A DNA stretch of 64,000 nt from an uncultured Flavobacterium sp. (lineage in GTDB: Bacteria > Bacteroidota > Bacteroidia > Flavobacteriales > Flavobacteriaceae), in contig NZ_CAMLDD010000005.1 in assembly GCF_946478785.1 (NCBI RefSeq), positions 186,001 to 250,000 of the forward strand, read 5' to 3'. The position numbers and the translations under genes were made by a program. Of the stretch, positions 17,014 to 24,935 are shown piece after piece. Position 1 is the stretch's first letter, and the number at the start of each line of letters is the position of its first letter. The notes beneath the pieces are model-generated. The model saw only the letters and a list, made by a program, of their open reading frames with translations, had not been told where the DNA came from and searched no databases.

Positions 17014-18594
17014 ATGGCAAATGTAGAGTTTGGAAAACCGAGATTTCAAACACCTGTAATGAATGAAGATAATATCTCAGAAGTTACTGCGGTGTATTTT
17101 GCTAAAAGAATACTAACCCCTGTTTATGAAAATACTGAAGAGGTTATTATAGCAAAAAAAGGAGAAAATAAAAAAAAGATAAAAGCACGATTTGTCACAG
17201 AGCAGAAAATAAAGAAGGAGGACTTAGTTAATTATGTGCCCGAAACAGCTTTTGAAACAGCTAAAGGAGGAGAAAAAGTGATAATCACTTATAAAAAGAA
17301 AGTAAGGGATTCAATCTCGTTTAAAAAGATCACAAAAGCTAAGATAAAAGAAAAAGTTTGGGTTGTTGCAACTTGTAATGGAACAACAGGAAAACTATCT
17401 GTTGAAATCAATGAAAACAAACTTGCTAATAATGAAGCAGTTTATGATAATCCTGTGAAATTTTTGGTTGATGAAGAGGAAAAGACAAAAATTGAGTTTG
17501 AAATTTATAAAGATATAATTGTCACTCCTAATACTTATGCTAAAGAAATTACGCTTCAGCCCAAAAGTAAAGAAGATGTAAAAGCTCTTATAGATAAATT
17601 TGATAAGCGAACAGATAAAAATGCTTTTCTCTACATCAAAACGGAAACAATTGACCCTACATATGAAATAAAAATTTTTGAAGAAAATAAAGAATTTATA
17701 AACAAGGATGGTGAAAGGCTGGAGGTTTTGGGAGTTCCATGTTATTGTGGTATTGATTTTACGGCTGAGCAAATAAAAGATTTTTACAAAAAAAGTAATG
17801 ATAAGATAAAATCATTATTTACAGCTGGTAACTGCCCTCTCCCGAAAGACAAAAAGAATTATGAAGATTTTACAATAGAATTAAATAATGCAATGAAAAA
17901 ATATGAAATTAATACCTGCATTAGAAAAGCACATTTTTTAGCACAAATAGAGGCAGAAACTGCTTTTGATACAACTTTAGAATATGCTGATGGCTGGGAT
18001 TATGATCATACAACTCATTTGGATAATTACAATAATTACACCCTTTTTTTAAGCAATCAAAAAAATAAGAAAAACCCATATGAAGAATTTAACACTGCAA
18101 ATGTTAAAAGAGGATATAACAGATATTTAGAATGCATTAAACATGGACATAAAGTTAAAGGCGACGGTCCAAAATATAAAGGTAAAGGGCTTATACAATT
18201 AACTTGGAAAGATACTTATGAAGCTTATTTTAATTATATTGGTAAAATAGATTTAATTGATACACCCGAGTCAGTTGCTAGTGATTTAAATCTAGTTTGT
18301 GATTCTGCCTCATGGTATTGGAGAAAGCAATCTACTTGGGGAGATTTGAATAAATATGCTGATAATGATGATTTAATATGTGTATCTGTAGGGGTAAATG
18401 GGGGGCTTAATGGGTTTAATCATAGGAAATCTAATTTAAAAACTATACTAGAATTAATGAATACAAAAGATAATTGCATCAATTTAAACTTAAAAGATAA
18501 AGAAATAGGTGTTTATAAATATGAAACAAGCGAAATTAAAAATAAAAAATGGGGAAAAAATAATAAATCAAAAATAGAAGCACATGACGATTAA
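17014..18594 (+). CDS. Putative T6SS effector with C-terminal GH19-like (chitinase/endolysin) domain
   Basis: This 526-residue protein lies directly downstream of vgrG. Residues ~1-245 are a Lys-rich, beta-predicted region of no recognised family. Residues ~280-490 resemble GH19 chitinase/phage endolysin domains: KAHFLAQIEAETAF aligns with the acid Glu segment, GDGPKYKGKGLIQLTW is the classic substrate-groove motif, and CDSASWYWRK and GVNGGLNGFNHR follow. Such domains cleave peptidoglycan or chitin. The His usually before the Glu is Ala here. No signal peptide is seen, as expected for a VgrG-delivered effector acting in the target periplasm. Its last 11 bp overlap the next gene, a putative immunity protein. 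Confidence 0.78.
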   Translation: MANVEFGKPRFQTPVMNEDNISEVTAVYFAKRILTPVYENTEEVIIAKKGENKKKIKARFVTEQKIKKEDLVNYVPETAFETAKGGEKVIITYKKKVRDSISFKKITKAKIKEKVWVVATCNGTTGKLSVEINENKLANNEAVYDNPVKFLVDEEEKTKIEFEIYKDIIVTPNTYAKEITLQPKSKEDVKALIDKFDKRTDKNAFLYIKTETIDPTYEIKIFEENKEFINKDGERLEVLGVPCYCGIDFTAEQIKDFYKKSNDKIKSLFTAGNCPLPKDKKNYEDFTIELNNAMKKYEINTCIRKAHFLAQIEAETAFDTTLEYADGWDYDHTTHLDNYNNYTLFLSNQKNKKNPYEEFNTANVKRGYNRYLECIKHGHKVKGDGPKYKGKGLIQLTWKDTYEAYFNYIGKIDLIDTPESVASDLNLVCDSASWYWRKQSTWGDLNKYADNDDLICVSVGVNGGLNGFNHRKSNLKTILELMNTKDNCINLNLKDKEIGVYKYETSEIKNKKWGKNNKSKIEAHDD

Positions 18595-19018
18595 ACATAA
18601 AATTATTTATATAATTATCTTTTTTAGTGATATCTTTTTATTTTCTCAGAAAAATAAAAACCCACAAAATTTTTCCAATAATTTCCATCATTCAGAAAAT
18701 CACATTAATAATAAACTTATTTGTGATTCATTAACGGGCACTTATACTTTAGAATCTTGTGAAAATTCAAGGTTTCAAATAATAATAAATAAAAAACAAA
18801 GCGAATATTTTTATATAATTTCCGATAATAATAAAACAATTGTAAAAGGAAAAGCAAAAATCACAGATAATGAAAAATGCATTTCTATCATGTTAGGTTT
18901 GATAGGTGGAATTTTTTCAGGAAAAGATATTCAAATTCAAAATTATGGCAATGAGATGAATCAGTTTATACATTTTACTCAGTGTGATGAAAAATATTTG
19001 ACTTTTGTTAAGAAATAA
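18584..19018 (+). CDS. Putative periplasmic immunity protein for the GH19-like effector
   Basis: This 144-residue protein starts with a hydrophobic export segment (KHKIIYIIIFFSDIFLFSQ). The mature part contains four Cys, CDSLTGTYTLESCENSRFQI, EKCISIMLGLIGGIF and the late CDEKYL. It overlaps the effector gene by 11 bp, the usual arrangement of effector/immunity pairs, and an exported inhibitor fits an effector that attacks cell wall. No family was recognised. The immunity role rests on position and export signal only. Confidence 0.65.
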   Translation: MTIKHKIIYIIIFFSDIFLFSQKNKNPQNFSNNFHHSENHINNKLICDSLTGTYTLESCENSRFQIIINKKQSEYFYIISDNNKTIVKGKAKITDNEKCISIMLGLIGGIFSGKDIQIQNYGNEMNQFIHFTQCDEKYLTFVKK

Positions 19019-19038
19019 TTGTGAAAAGTATTCATTTA

Positions 19039-19542
19039 ATGAATAATGACAGTGAAACTAGCGGATATGCAGACGGCGAAAATAATGTAAAGGCGATTCA
19101 TACGCGTAGTGGTCATATCGTAAAATTTACAGAAGATGAGAGTATTATTATTACAGATAAAATAGGGAATGAAATTCAACTGGATACTATTGGCGGGAAT
19201 ATCAATATTACCGCACCGAAAGTCATAACGATGAATGCTACTGATATTATAATGAATGCTTCCCAAAATATTAGTGTAACAGCCGGAATGAATATTACTG
19301 AAAGTGCAGGAGGAGATAAAACAACTACTGTAGGTTTGATGCACAGCTTATCGGTTGGAGTTGATTATATGGTAAATGTTACCGGTAAATTATTTGAAAT
19401 GGTTATAGGCGAAAGAAAGTCTCAAGCTAAAAAGGCTGTAAATAATCACGAAAGCCATGAAATGAATGTTGAGAAAAATAAAGATATTCATACAGAAGGT
19501 GAGTTCAAAATTAATTCAACTGAAAAATCCAACATGTTTTAA
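19039..19542 (+). CDS. Orphan VgrG C-terminal spike fragment
   Basis: This 167-residue open frame corresponds to the tail of VgrG without hub or most of the OB fold. It has SGYADGENNVKAIHTRSG as in VgrG, spike repeats such as NITAPKVITMNATDIIMNAS, and an end NSTEKSNMF matching VgrG NSAEKSNIF. The first ~45 bp after the start are nearly identical to vgrG DNA, then the copies diverge. A GTG at 19021 is an alternative start. It is either a displaced former vgrG 3' end, carried with its own cargo (the gene that follows by 2 bp), or a separately made tail. It is unlikely to form a spike alone. Confidence 0.72.
   Translation: MNNDSETSGYADGENNVKAIHTRSGHIVKFTEDESIIITDKIGNEIQLDTIGGNINITAPKVITMNATDIIMNASQNISVTAGMNITESAGGDKTTTVGLMHSLSVGVDYMVNVTGKLFEMVIGERKSQAKKAVNNHESHEMNVEKNKDIHTEGEFKINSTEKSNMF
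19066..19112 (+). repeat. vgrG 3' duplicated segment, copy 2
   Basis: This is the partner of 16344-16390, with only a few differences in 47 bp. Direct orientation makes it a substrate for recombination that would delete the GH19-like effector and immunity genes and join the VgrG core to the second tail. Confidence 0.8.
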
Positions 19543-19544
19543 TT

Positions 19545-21554
19545 ATGACAATCTATAGATCATCAGGAAAGAATACAGAAATTTACGAAGAATATGAATT
19601 GTACACCAGACAATACGTTGAGAATGTAGGTGGAAAATCTACTTTTACAGCTAAGGAAGGAACAACGTTCGGCGACAGCCCGAAAACTGCAAAACCCTTA
19701 GAAATAACAAATCTATATGTAAAAGTAAGATTATTGGATAATTACAAAGGTGAATTTGGCTTTGATTGGGTAGATGTAAATCCAGAAACAAAAGAGATAG
19801 AAAAAATACAAGATGTTCCTTTTTCTGATGTTGAATACTTTTACAAAAAAGGGGCAACCAGTGCAGACTTAGGCGATATTATCGCAAAAAGTGCTGACGA
19901 AATAGGTGCGAAACATGCTATACAAGACCATTATAAATTTAATTCTATAAGCAAGCATATAGATATTCCGTATGTCTTAATCAAGCCAAACCAGGAAATA
20001 ACATTGAGTGCAGAGGTTATTCTCTCGCAAGGAGTAATAAATGAAGATGTTATTGCCATAACTGGTGATGAATTTTATGAATTTGAAATAATTGGAGGTG
20101 AGAAAGAAGGCAAAACGGTAAAGAAAAAATTAACCGAGGCAGGAAAGATTGATTTCAAAGTAAAATGTTTGCAGGCAGCAACAGATAAAACCTATGAATT
20201 TAAGCATAGTAATCCATTGTCAGGATTGCATCCCGTAGGAGGGCTAAACATGATGGAAAACAAAGTGCTAAAACTAAAATTTAGAGTTATTGCATTAGTT
20301 TCATCAGATAGTAATCCAAATGAGAAAGCTAAGAATTTGTTTAGAAAATTTAAAGATAACGGCATTACAAAATATCTAAATGAAAACTCTTTGAATCAGG
20401 CAGGCTATGAAGTAGAAATAGAAAATCAGGTTATGTTTGATGGCTTGGAAACTATTGATTTAGATGATTATTTTTATGCTTTTGATAAAGAAGATTGGAA
20501 AACAAAGCAGTTGTTTAAAGAAAATCATGTTAAGAACAAAAAGCACACAATTATATCATATACTCCAGATGGAAAGCCAATAAAAACTGAAAAAGAAATA
20601 AGTGAAGTAAAGGACGTTATTCAAAACGAAGGAGAAATTGATTTTACTGCTATTAATTTGTATAAGGATAAACTTAAGAACAAATCAAAAAGCTATAATA
20701 AAGCATTAATTATTTTAGCTGATTATGAATGTGAAAAGGATGATGTAGGAGCATTTAGTAGAACTTTTCCACTTGATCATAATGCCCTATTTGTTTATTC
20801 ATCAAATGATGATGGAGGAACTTATGCTCATGAAATTGCTCATATGCTTGGATTAACCCATACATTTATAAGAGAGAATAATAAGAGAGAATTTTTAAAT
20901 AGAAAAGATTACATCGAAAAGTATAAAAAAGATAATATTGATCCATGTATTGAAAGAATTAAAAATGAATACCAAAAAAATATAAATAAAGTATCAAAAA
21001 AATTAAAACCACTATCAGAAAGATCGTATTCAGCTACCCCATTTACTGAATATCAAATAAGAAAAAGCACATTAATAAAATGTATTGATAACTCAAATTT
21101 GTATTTTGATGCAAGAATATTAGAGTTTAATAGAAGAATTAGTGATAAAACTTCCTATTCTTCATATTCTTGGGGTTATACAGTTGTTTCTAAAGACAAG
21201 TATATAGAAAATTGCAAAATAGAAAAAAAGAGAAATACTGATTTTAAACAAAATAATTTAGATGCTAAAATTAAATTGCAGAATATTACAAATGAAAAAA
21301 TCTTTAATTTTAAAGAAAAGTTTAATTTAATTCAAGAGGACTGTTTAAAATTATATGAAGAAAGACTGAAATATAGTTTAGAAATAGAATATTTACAGTT
21401 AATTTCAAATTATATATATTTTAAAGAAAAAAGCACCAAAAATACAATGGATTATACATCACCAATTTATAATAATGGTAATATGGAAAATCAATGTTTT
21501 AAATTTTTGCATCATCAAATTGAAATAATGAGAAATGACTATGAAAATAATTAA
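19545..21554 (+). CDS. Putative T6SS effector, zincin metallopeptidase (HEXXHxxGxxH)
   Basis: This 669-residue protein follows the orphan VgrG tail by 2 bp. At residues 429-439 it has HEIAHMLGLTH, the metzincin-type zinc site with three His ligands and catalytic Glu430, preceded by DDGGTYA. The N-terminal ~300 residues are a beta-rich region of unknown family (LYVKVRLLDNYKGEFGFDW, ITLSAEVILSQG). The C-terminal ~230 residues are Lys/Glu-rich and probably helical, with NTMDYTSPIYNNG as a plausible Met-turn near residue 635. No signal peptide is seen. Position after a VgrG tail and overlap with a lipoprotein gene suggest a secreted antibacterial peptidase. The target is unknown. Confidence 0.75.
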   Translation: MTIYRSSGKNTEIYEEYELYTRQYVENVGGKSTFTAKEGTTFGDSPKTAKPLEITNLYVKVRLLDNYKGEFGFDWVDVNPETKEIEKIQDVPFSDVEYFYKKGATSADLGDIIAKSADEIGAKHAIQDHYKFNSISKHIDIPYVLIKPNQEITLSAEVILSQGVINEDVIAITGDEFYEFEIIGGEKEGKTVKKKLTEAGKIDFKVKCLQAATDKTYEFKHSNPLSGLHPVGGLNMMENKVLKLKFRVIALVSSDSNPNEKAKNLFRKFKDNGITKYLNENSLNQAGYEVEIENQVMFDGLETIDLDDYFYAFDKEDWKTKQLFKENHVKNKKHTIISYTPDGKPIKTEKEISEVKDVIQNEGEIDFTAINLYKDKLKNKSKSYNKALIILADYECEKDDVGAFSRTFPLDHNALFVYSSNDDGGTYAHEIAHMLGLTHTFIRENNKREFLNRKDYIEKYKKDNIDPCIERIKNEYQKNINKVSKKLKPLSERSYSATPFTEYQIRKSTLIKCIDNSNLYFDARILEFNRRISDKTSYSSYSWGYTVVSKDKYIENCKIEKKRNTDFKQNNLDAKIKLQNITNEKIFNFKEKFNLIQEDCLKLYEERLKYSLEIEYLQLISNYIYFKEKSTKNTMDYTSPIYNNGNMENQCFKFLHHQIEIMRNDYENN

Positions 21555-22134
21555 TATTTTTTTTGTTTTTACCTGTATAATAACTGTTCTATGCTGTAAA
21601 TCGGTTAAGAATGGAATATCTGGCGAAGGAAATCCATGCACACATATAGCTCCTTTTCCTGAAGAGGAGAAAAATATTTTTGATAATTGGTATAAAATAG
21701 ATCTCTCCGTGTGTGAAAATGAGAATATCACTATCCAGTGTAAAAATAGTATTTCTAGAAACGGGTATTTTAATAAGGGAAAACAAAATGGAAAATGGTT
21801 AGCAACAACTTTTTTTATTCCCTCAGGTTTAGGTACAGATAAAGCAATACGTTATATGTGCAGAGAAGAGTATTTTAAAGATGGTTTGCGAGATAGTATT
21901 TATAAAATTTATGATAGAAATGGTAAGATAATCTATTCAACTTATTTTAAAAATGGTACAGGATTAGAAAAAGACTTTCATGAAAATGGTAAACTATATT
22001 ATGAGATAGGAACTAAAGATGGGTATTTTGTAGATACTTTGAAACTCTATAATGCTAAGGGAGCTTTAATTGAAAAATTATTATACAAAAAGGATTCTCT
22101 TGTGTATCATAAGTTTTATAATAAAGATGAATAG
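21541..22134 (+). CDS. YwqK/MORN-like lipoprotein, putative immunity to the metallopeptidase
   Basis: This 197-residue lipoprotein candidate starts MKIINIFFVFTCIITVLCC with a lipobox Cys near residue 18-19. An ATG two codons earlier (21535) is also possible. The body has MORN/YwqK-like units: NGYFNKGKQNGKWLA, REEYFKDGLRDSIYKIYDRNGK, YFKNGTGLEKDFHENGKLYYE. Such proteins are often annotated as antitoxin-like in T6SS and toxin loci. It overlaps the end of the metallopeptidase gene by 14 bp. Its last ~45 residues nearly match the protein at 22630, also at DNA level, so these two are recent paralogues. Confidence 0.72.
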   Translation: MKIINIFFVFTCIITVLCCKSVKNGISGEGNPCTHIAPFPEEEKNIFDNWYKIDLSVCENENITIQCKNSISRNGYFNKGKQNGKWLATTFFIPSGLGTDKAIRYMCREEYFKDGLRDSIYKIYDRNGKIIYSTYFKNGTGLEKDFHENGKLYYEIGTKDGYFVDTLKLYNAKGALIEKLLYKKDSLVYHKFYNKDE

Positions 22135-22196
22135 TAAGATTTTAAATTATAATAAAAATAATGATATTATAAAAATATTAAGACGTGCAAATATAA

Positions 22197-22568
22197 ATGA
22201 AAAAGATTTTGATACCTTTTATTGTAGTTTTTACAATATGTATTTGCTGCACCACTGTTAATTTTCCAAAACATCCTAAATGGCTTTGTAGTAAATAACA
22301 TGCTTGTTTAAAACATCCTAAATTACAAATGCCGCCAATAGAAAATGAACTTATTGAATATTATGACAATTCTGTAGATGATAAAATTTATGAAGACTTT
22401 CCATATGAAGATACAACTTTGGGAAATCTAAAATACAAAAATTCACTTAGAAAAGGAAAAGTTCTCCATGGATATAAAGAAGGTCTCGTTACAAAACAAA
22501 ACCGGAATATGAAAGCGACTATTTTTCAAAAAATCAATTACAAAAACTTTAAAATAAAATTAGAATAA
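22197..22568 (+). pseudogene. Broken YwqK-like lipoprotein gene (nonsense codon)
   Basis: Starting at an ATG at 22197 the frame reads MKKILIPFIVVFTICICCTT, a lipoprotein signal with a Cys, then ...WLCSK and a TAA at 22296-22298 (codon 34). The same frame continues as HACLKHPKLQMPP and on to YEDFPYEDTTLGNL...GYKEG. This parallels the intact paralogue at 22630 (SCNKNIACEKHP, FEDFPNEDVCYGNI, GYKEGKW). After GYKEG the similarity ends and the frame stops at 22566-22568. It is best read as a decayed immunity gene. A sequencing error could explain the stop codon but not the lost C-terminal half. Confidence 0.68.
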
Positions 22569-22633
22569 TAAGACCCGATTATGAAAATTATATTGATATT
22601 TCAATTCCTAAACCAAAAGCCAAAAAAAAATGA
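22553..22633 (+). pseudogene. Possible 3' remnant of a lost effector gene
   Basis: A 26-codon open stretch between stops ends IRPDYENYIDISIPKPKAKKK and terminates at TGA 22631-22633. Its stop overlaps the start of the next lipoprotein gene as ATGA. The same overlap occurs at 23870 between another effector-like frame and its neighbour. This suggests the tail of a former effector that stayed attached to its immunity gene. The stretch is short, so the call is tentative. Confidence 0.35.
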
Positions 22634-23244
22634 AGCATTTAAAAAACATCATCTTCCTTTTCTTATTCGTATTTCTTATTTCCTGTAATATTATTCATAA
22701 ATTATCATGTAATAAAAATATAGCATGTGAAAAGCATCCTGTTCTATTAGAAGAAAAAAAGAGAGAGTTTACAAATAATTATAATAATGCTGATAATTAC
22801 AGGTTTGAAGATTTTCCAAATGAAGACGTTTGTTATGGAAATATTTTAAATGAGGATGTCTTTACAGACGGAGGTGAACATAGAGTGGGAAAGATTATTG
22901 ACGGCTATAAAGAAGGCAAGTGGATTAGTGGTGATGCAGGTTTTGATGAAAATGGGAATGTTATTCAACAGACAAATATTTGGCGTGAAGAATATTTCAA
23001 AAAAGGATTGCGAGATAGTGTTTTTAAACAATATGATGGTAATGGAAAGATAATATATGAAACAACTTTTAAAATGGGAACTGGTTTATGGAAAGAATTT
23101 CACAACAATGGCACAGTATATTTTGAAATACAAACTAAAGGAGGCTACTTTATCGATACATTGAAACTACATAATGATAAAGGGGCTTTAATAGAAAAAT
23201 TGTTATACAAAAAGGATTCTCTTGTATATCATAAAGTTTTGTAA
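22630..23244 (+). CDS. YwqK/MORN-like lipoprotein, orphan immunity candidate
   Basis: This 204-residue protein starts KNIIFLFLFVFLISCN, a lipoprotein signal with lipobox LISC. MORN/YwqK-like units follow: VGKIIDGYKEGKWISGD, REEYFKKGLRDSVFKQYDGNGK and TFKMGTGLWKEFHNNGTVYFE. The last ~45 residues (DTLKLHNDKGALIEKLLYKK, then DSLVYHK) are nearly identical to the protein at 21541. No intact effector precedes it, only a short possible remnant, so it looks like a retained orphan immunity gene. It could protect against a neighbour's effector of the same class. Confidence 0.7.
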   Translation: MKHLKNIIFLFLFVFLISCNIIHKLSCNKNIACEKHPVLLEEKKREFTNNYNNADNYRFEDFPNEDVCYGNILNEDVFTDGGEHRVGKIIDGYKEGKWISGDAGFDENGNVIQQTNIWREEYFKKGLRDSVFKQYDGNGKIIYETTFKMGTGLWKEFHNNGTVYFEIQTKGGYFIDTLKLHNDKGALIEKLLYKKDSLVYHKVL

Positions 23245-23402
23245 TCAAATGGGGATAGCAACAATTATATTAACTCACGGTATTACCTCAATAACTGTCA
23301 AAAAATATTCAATTCGTAAAGCAAGAGCTCATTGATACCAAAGCAGCGGCAGTAGAATATACCGGCTGGTTAGGAAGAATAATAGACAGAGGACTGAGTT
23401 AT

Positions 23403-23873
23403 ATGGGAGACTCATTAGCTACATTTAATAACATAGCATACAACTTACTGTTAGGCTCTGCAGATGATGATATAAAAGTAGAGCAAACAGAAAACAGTAA
23501 TAAAAATTATGGTACTGACCCAACTCATACCCAAGTTGCCAAAGATGCTGTTAATCATCCTCTTAATCCTCTGGCCTCTGAACTTGCCAAAATAGCGGTA
23601 CAGGATGTAGCCACAAGAATTTTGGATATTTGGAAGACCGGCAGCGACCCAACAGGAGATCAGCTTGCCAAATATGTGATAAACAAATACACACTCCATC
23701 CTGTATATCAAATCACGGATTGGGCTAATCAACCAGTTGATAAATGGATTAATGAAAATAAAGATATAATATTGAGGCTCCAAAGTGCTACAGTTTATGA
23801 ACATGCTGAACAGGTAACCCAAAGAACGATAAGCAACAAAAAAGTCCAGGAAATTTTAAATTATTTTAAATGA
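23403..23873 (+). CDS. Truncated effector-like protein (unknown family), probably 5'-disrupted
   Basis: The first ATG in this frame gives 156 residues, but coding-like sequence continues upstream without ATG to 23295 (reading VKQELIDTKAAAVEYTGWLG before the first Met). A frame change near 23290 could join it to an upstream frame reading NNYINSRYYLNNC. The visible protein is soluble, Ala/Asn/Asp-rich, with HPLNPLASELAKIAVQDVAT and HPVYQITDWANQPVDKW; no catalytic motif was recognised. Its stop overlaps the next lipoprotein gene as ATGA, as in effector/immunity pairs. It is probably the 3' part of an effector that lost its delivery end. Confidence 0.55.
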   Translation: MGDSLATFNNIAYNLLLGSADDDIKVEQTENSNKNYGTDPTHTQVAKDAVNHPLNPLASELAKIAVQDVATRILDIWKTGSDPTGDQLAKYVINKYTLHPVYQITDWANQPVDKWINENKDIILRLQSATVYEHAEQVTQRTISNKKVQEILNYFK

Positions 23874-24649
23874 AACATATAGCAATCTTAATACTGAGCA
23901 GTATTATTGTTCAATGCCAAACTTCAAAAAAAGAAAAGATGCCACAAGCCGATTTTTACCTTAGTGAACACAGTATTACTTATAAAAACAAAGAACTGCC
24001 TTTTGGTAAACCAGTGGGCGAATGGGTGAAGTTTTTTGGTAAATACAGCAGAAGACCATATAAGAGGATATATGTCTGGGATAATTTAGGGATTTATGTT
24101 TCTGAATCAGAAAAAAATGAAAATATCGATGAACTTCAAATCTTCTTTATGAATCTCGAAAGCCCTTTGGGACAGATGGGAAAACTTGAACAAGCCAAAG
24201 GAAGAGTATCCGTAGCATTTATAAAAGAAAAAGATAAAAAAACAGGATGGTTTAATTCGAATGAAGATTACGCAGATATGGAAAGAAGAGTTACCACAGG
24301 CTCAGATGCTCCGCAAAATTTCATTTATCCTTTTAAAATTTATACCAAATCGTTAAACATAGAGGGTGCAGAAGTAAAAGAAGGCATGAGAGTATCAGAT
24401 ATTAATAAAAAAAGATCAGCAGCAGATTTGCCTGTCATCAAATATTATGATGCTGATATGAATAACAAACATGAAGATGGTTCTGTAGCTACTTTATCAA
24501 ATGGTTATTTTACCACTTTTAATGGTTTTGATAATGATGAAGAACGATCAAAAGCTAATTTTTATAATATTATGTATCGTCAGACCGAAGGCGAAATAGA
24601 ATACATACGCATTGTACATGATAAAGGACAGGAATATTTTAAATTTTAA
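23870..24649 (+). CDS. Lipoprotein, putative immunity protein (unknown family)
   Basis: This 259-residue protein starts MKHIAILILSSIIVQCQTS, a lipoprotein signal with Cys at residue ~16. The mature part starts with FYLSEHSITYKNKELPFGKPVGEW, followed by KRIYVWDNLGIYVSE, a pattern seen in exported immunity-like proteins of Bacteroidota as far as I recognise it. It overlaps the truncated effector frame by 4 bp (ATGA). Anchoring in the outer or inner membrane facing the periplasm would suit protection against a periplasm-acting toxin. The role is inferred from position. Confidence 0.62.
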   Translation: MKHIAILILSSIIVQCQTSKKEKMPQADFYLSEHSITYKNKELPFGKPVGEWVKFFGKYSRRPYKRIYVWDNLGIYVSESEKNENIDELQIFFMNLESPLGQMGKLEQAKGRVSVAFIKEKDKKTGWFNSNEDYADMERRVTTGSDAPQNFIYPFKIYTKSLNIEGAEVKEGMRVSDINKKRSAADLPVIKYYDADMNNKHEDGSVATLSNGYFTTFNGFDNDEERSKANFYNIMYRQTEGEIEYIRIVHDKGQEYFKF

Positions 24650-24935
24650 TTCAATAAATAAATATTTTTTAATGCTTTAAATAGGATTTTAATCAATACC
24701 TGACTAAAAAATCAGATATTCCAGTAACCGGTTTTATATCAGCGAGAAAAATGACTCAGGCAATATTTAAATTATTTTAGAAGAAATATAAGCAGGAGGA
24801 ATGATTCGTAAAAACGGTTGTTACAATATTTAATATAACTTATACTTAACGAGAATTTTAAGAATCTCTTAAAATTGAATATGAAGAAAAAAGTCACCAA
24901 TACCAATAGAATAGGAAAACAAATAATATAAATTC
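24650..24935. other. Gap with possible gene remnant
   Basis: No intact gene is seen. A 31-codon open stretch at 24685-24780 reads SDIPVTGFISARKMTQAIF and ends at TAG, without its own good start. It may be another decayed cassette end. The remainder is AT-rich. Confidence 0.35.

Noticed and set aside
22070..22261. 63-codon frame overlapping two lipoprotein frames
   Set aside because: Its first part is another frame of the 21541 gene and its last part another frame of the broken 22197 gene.
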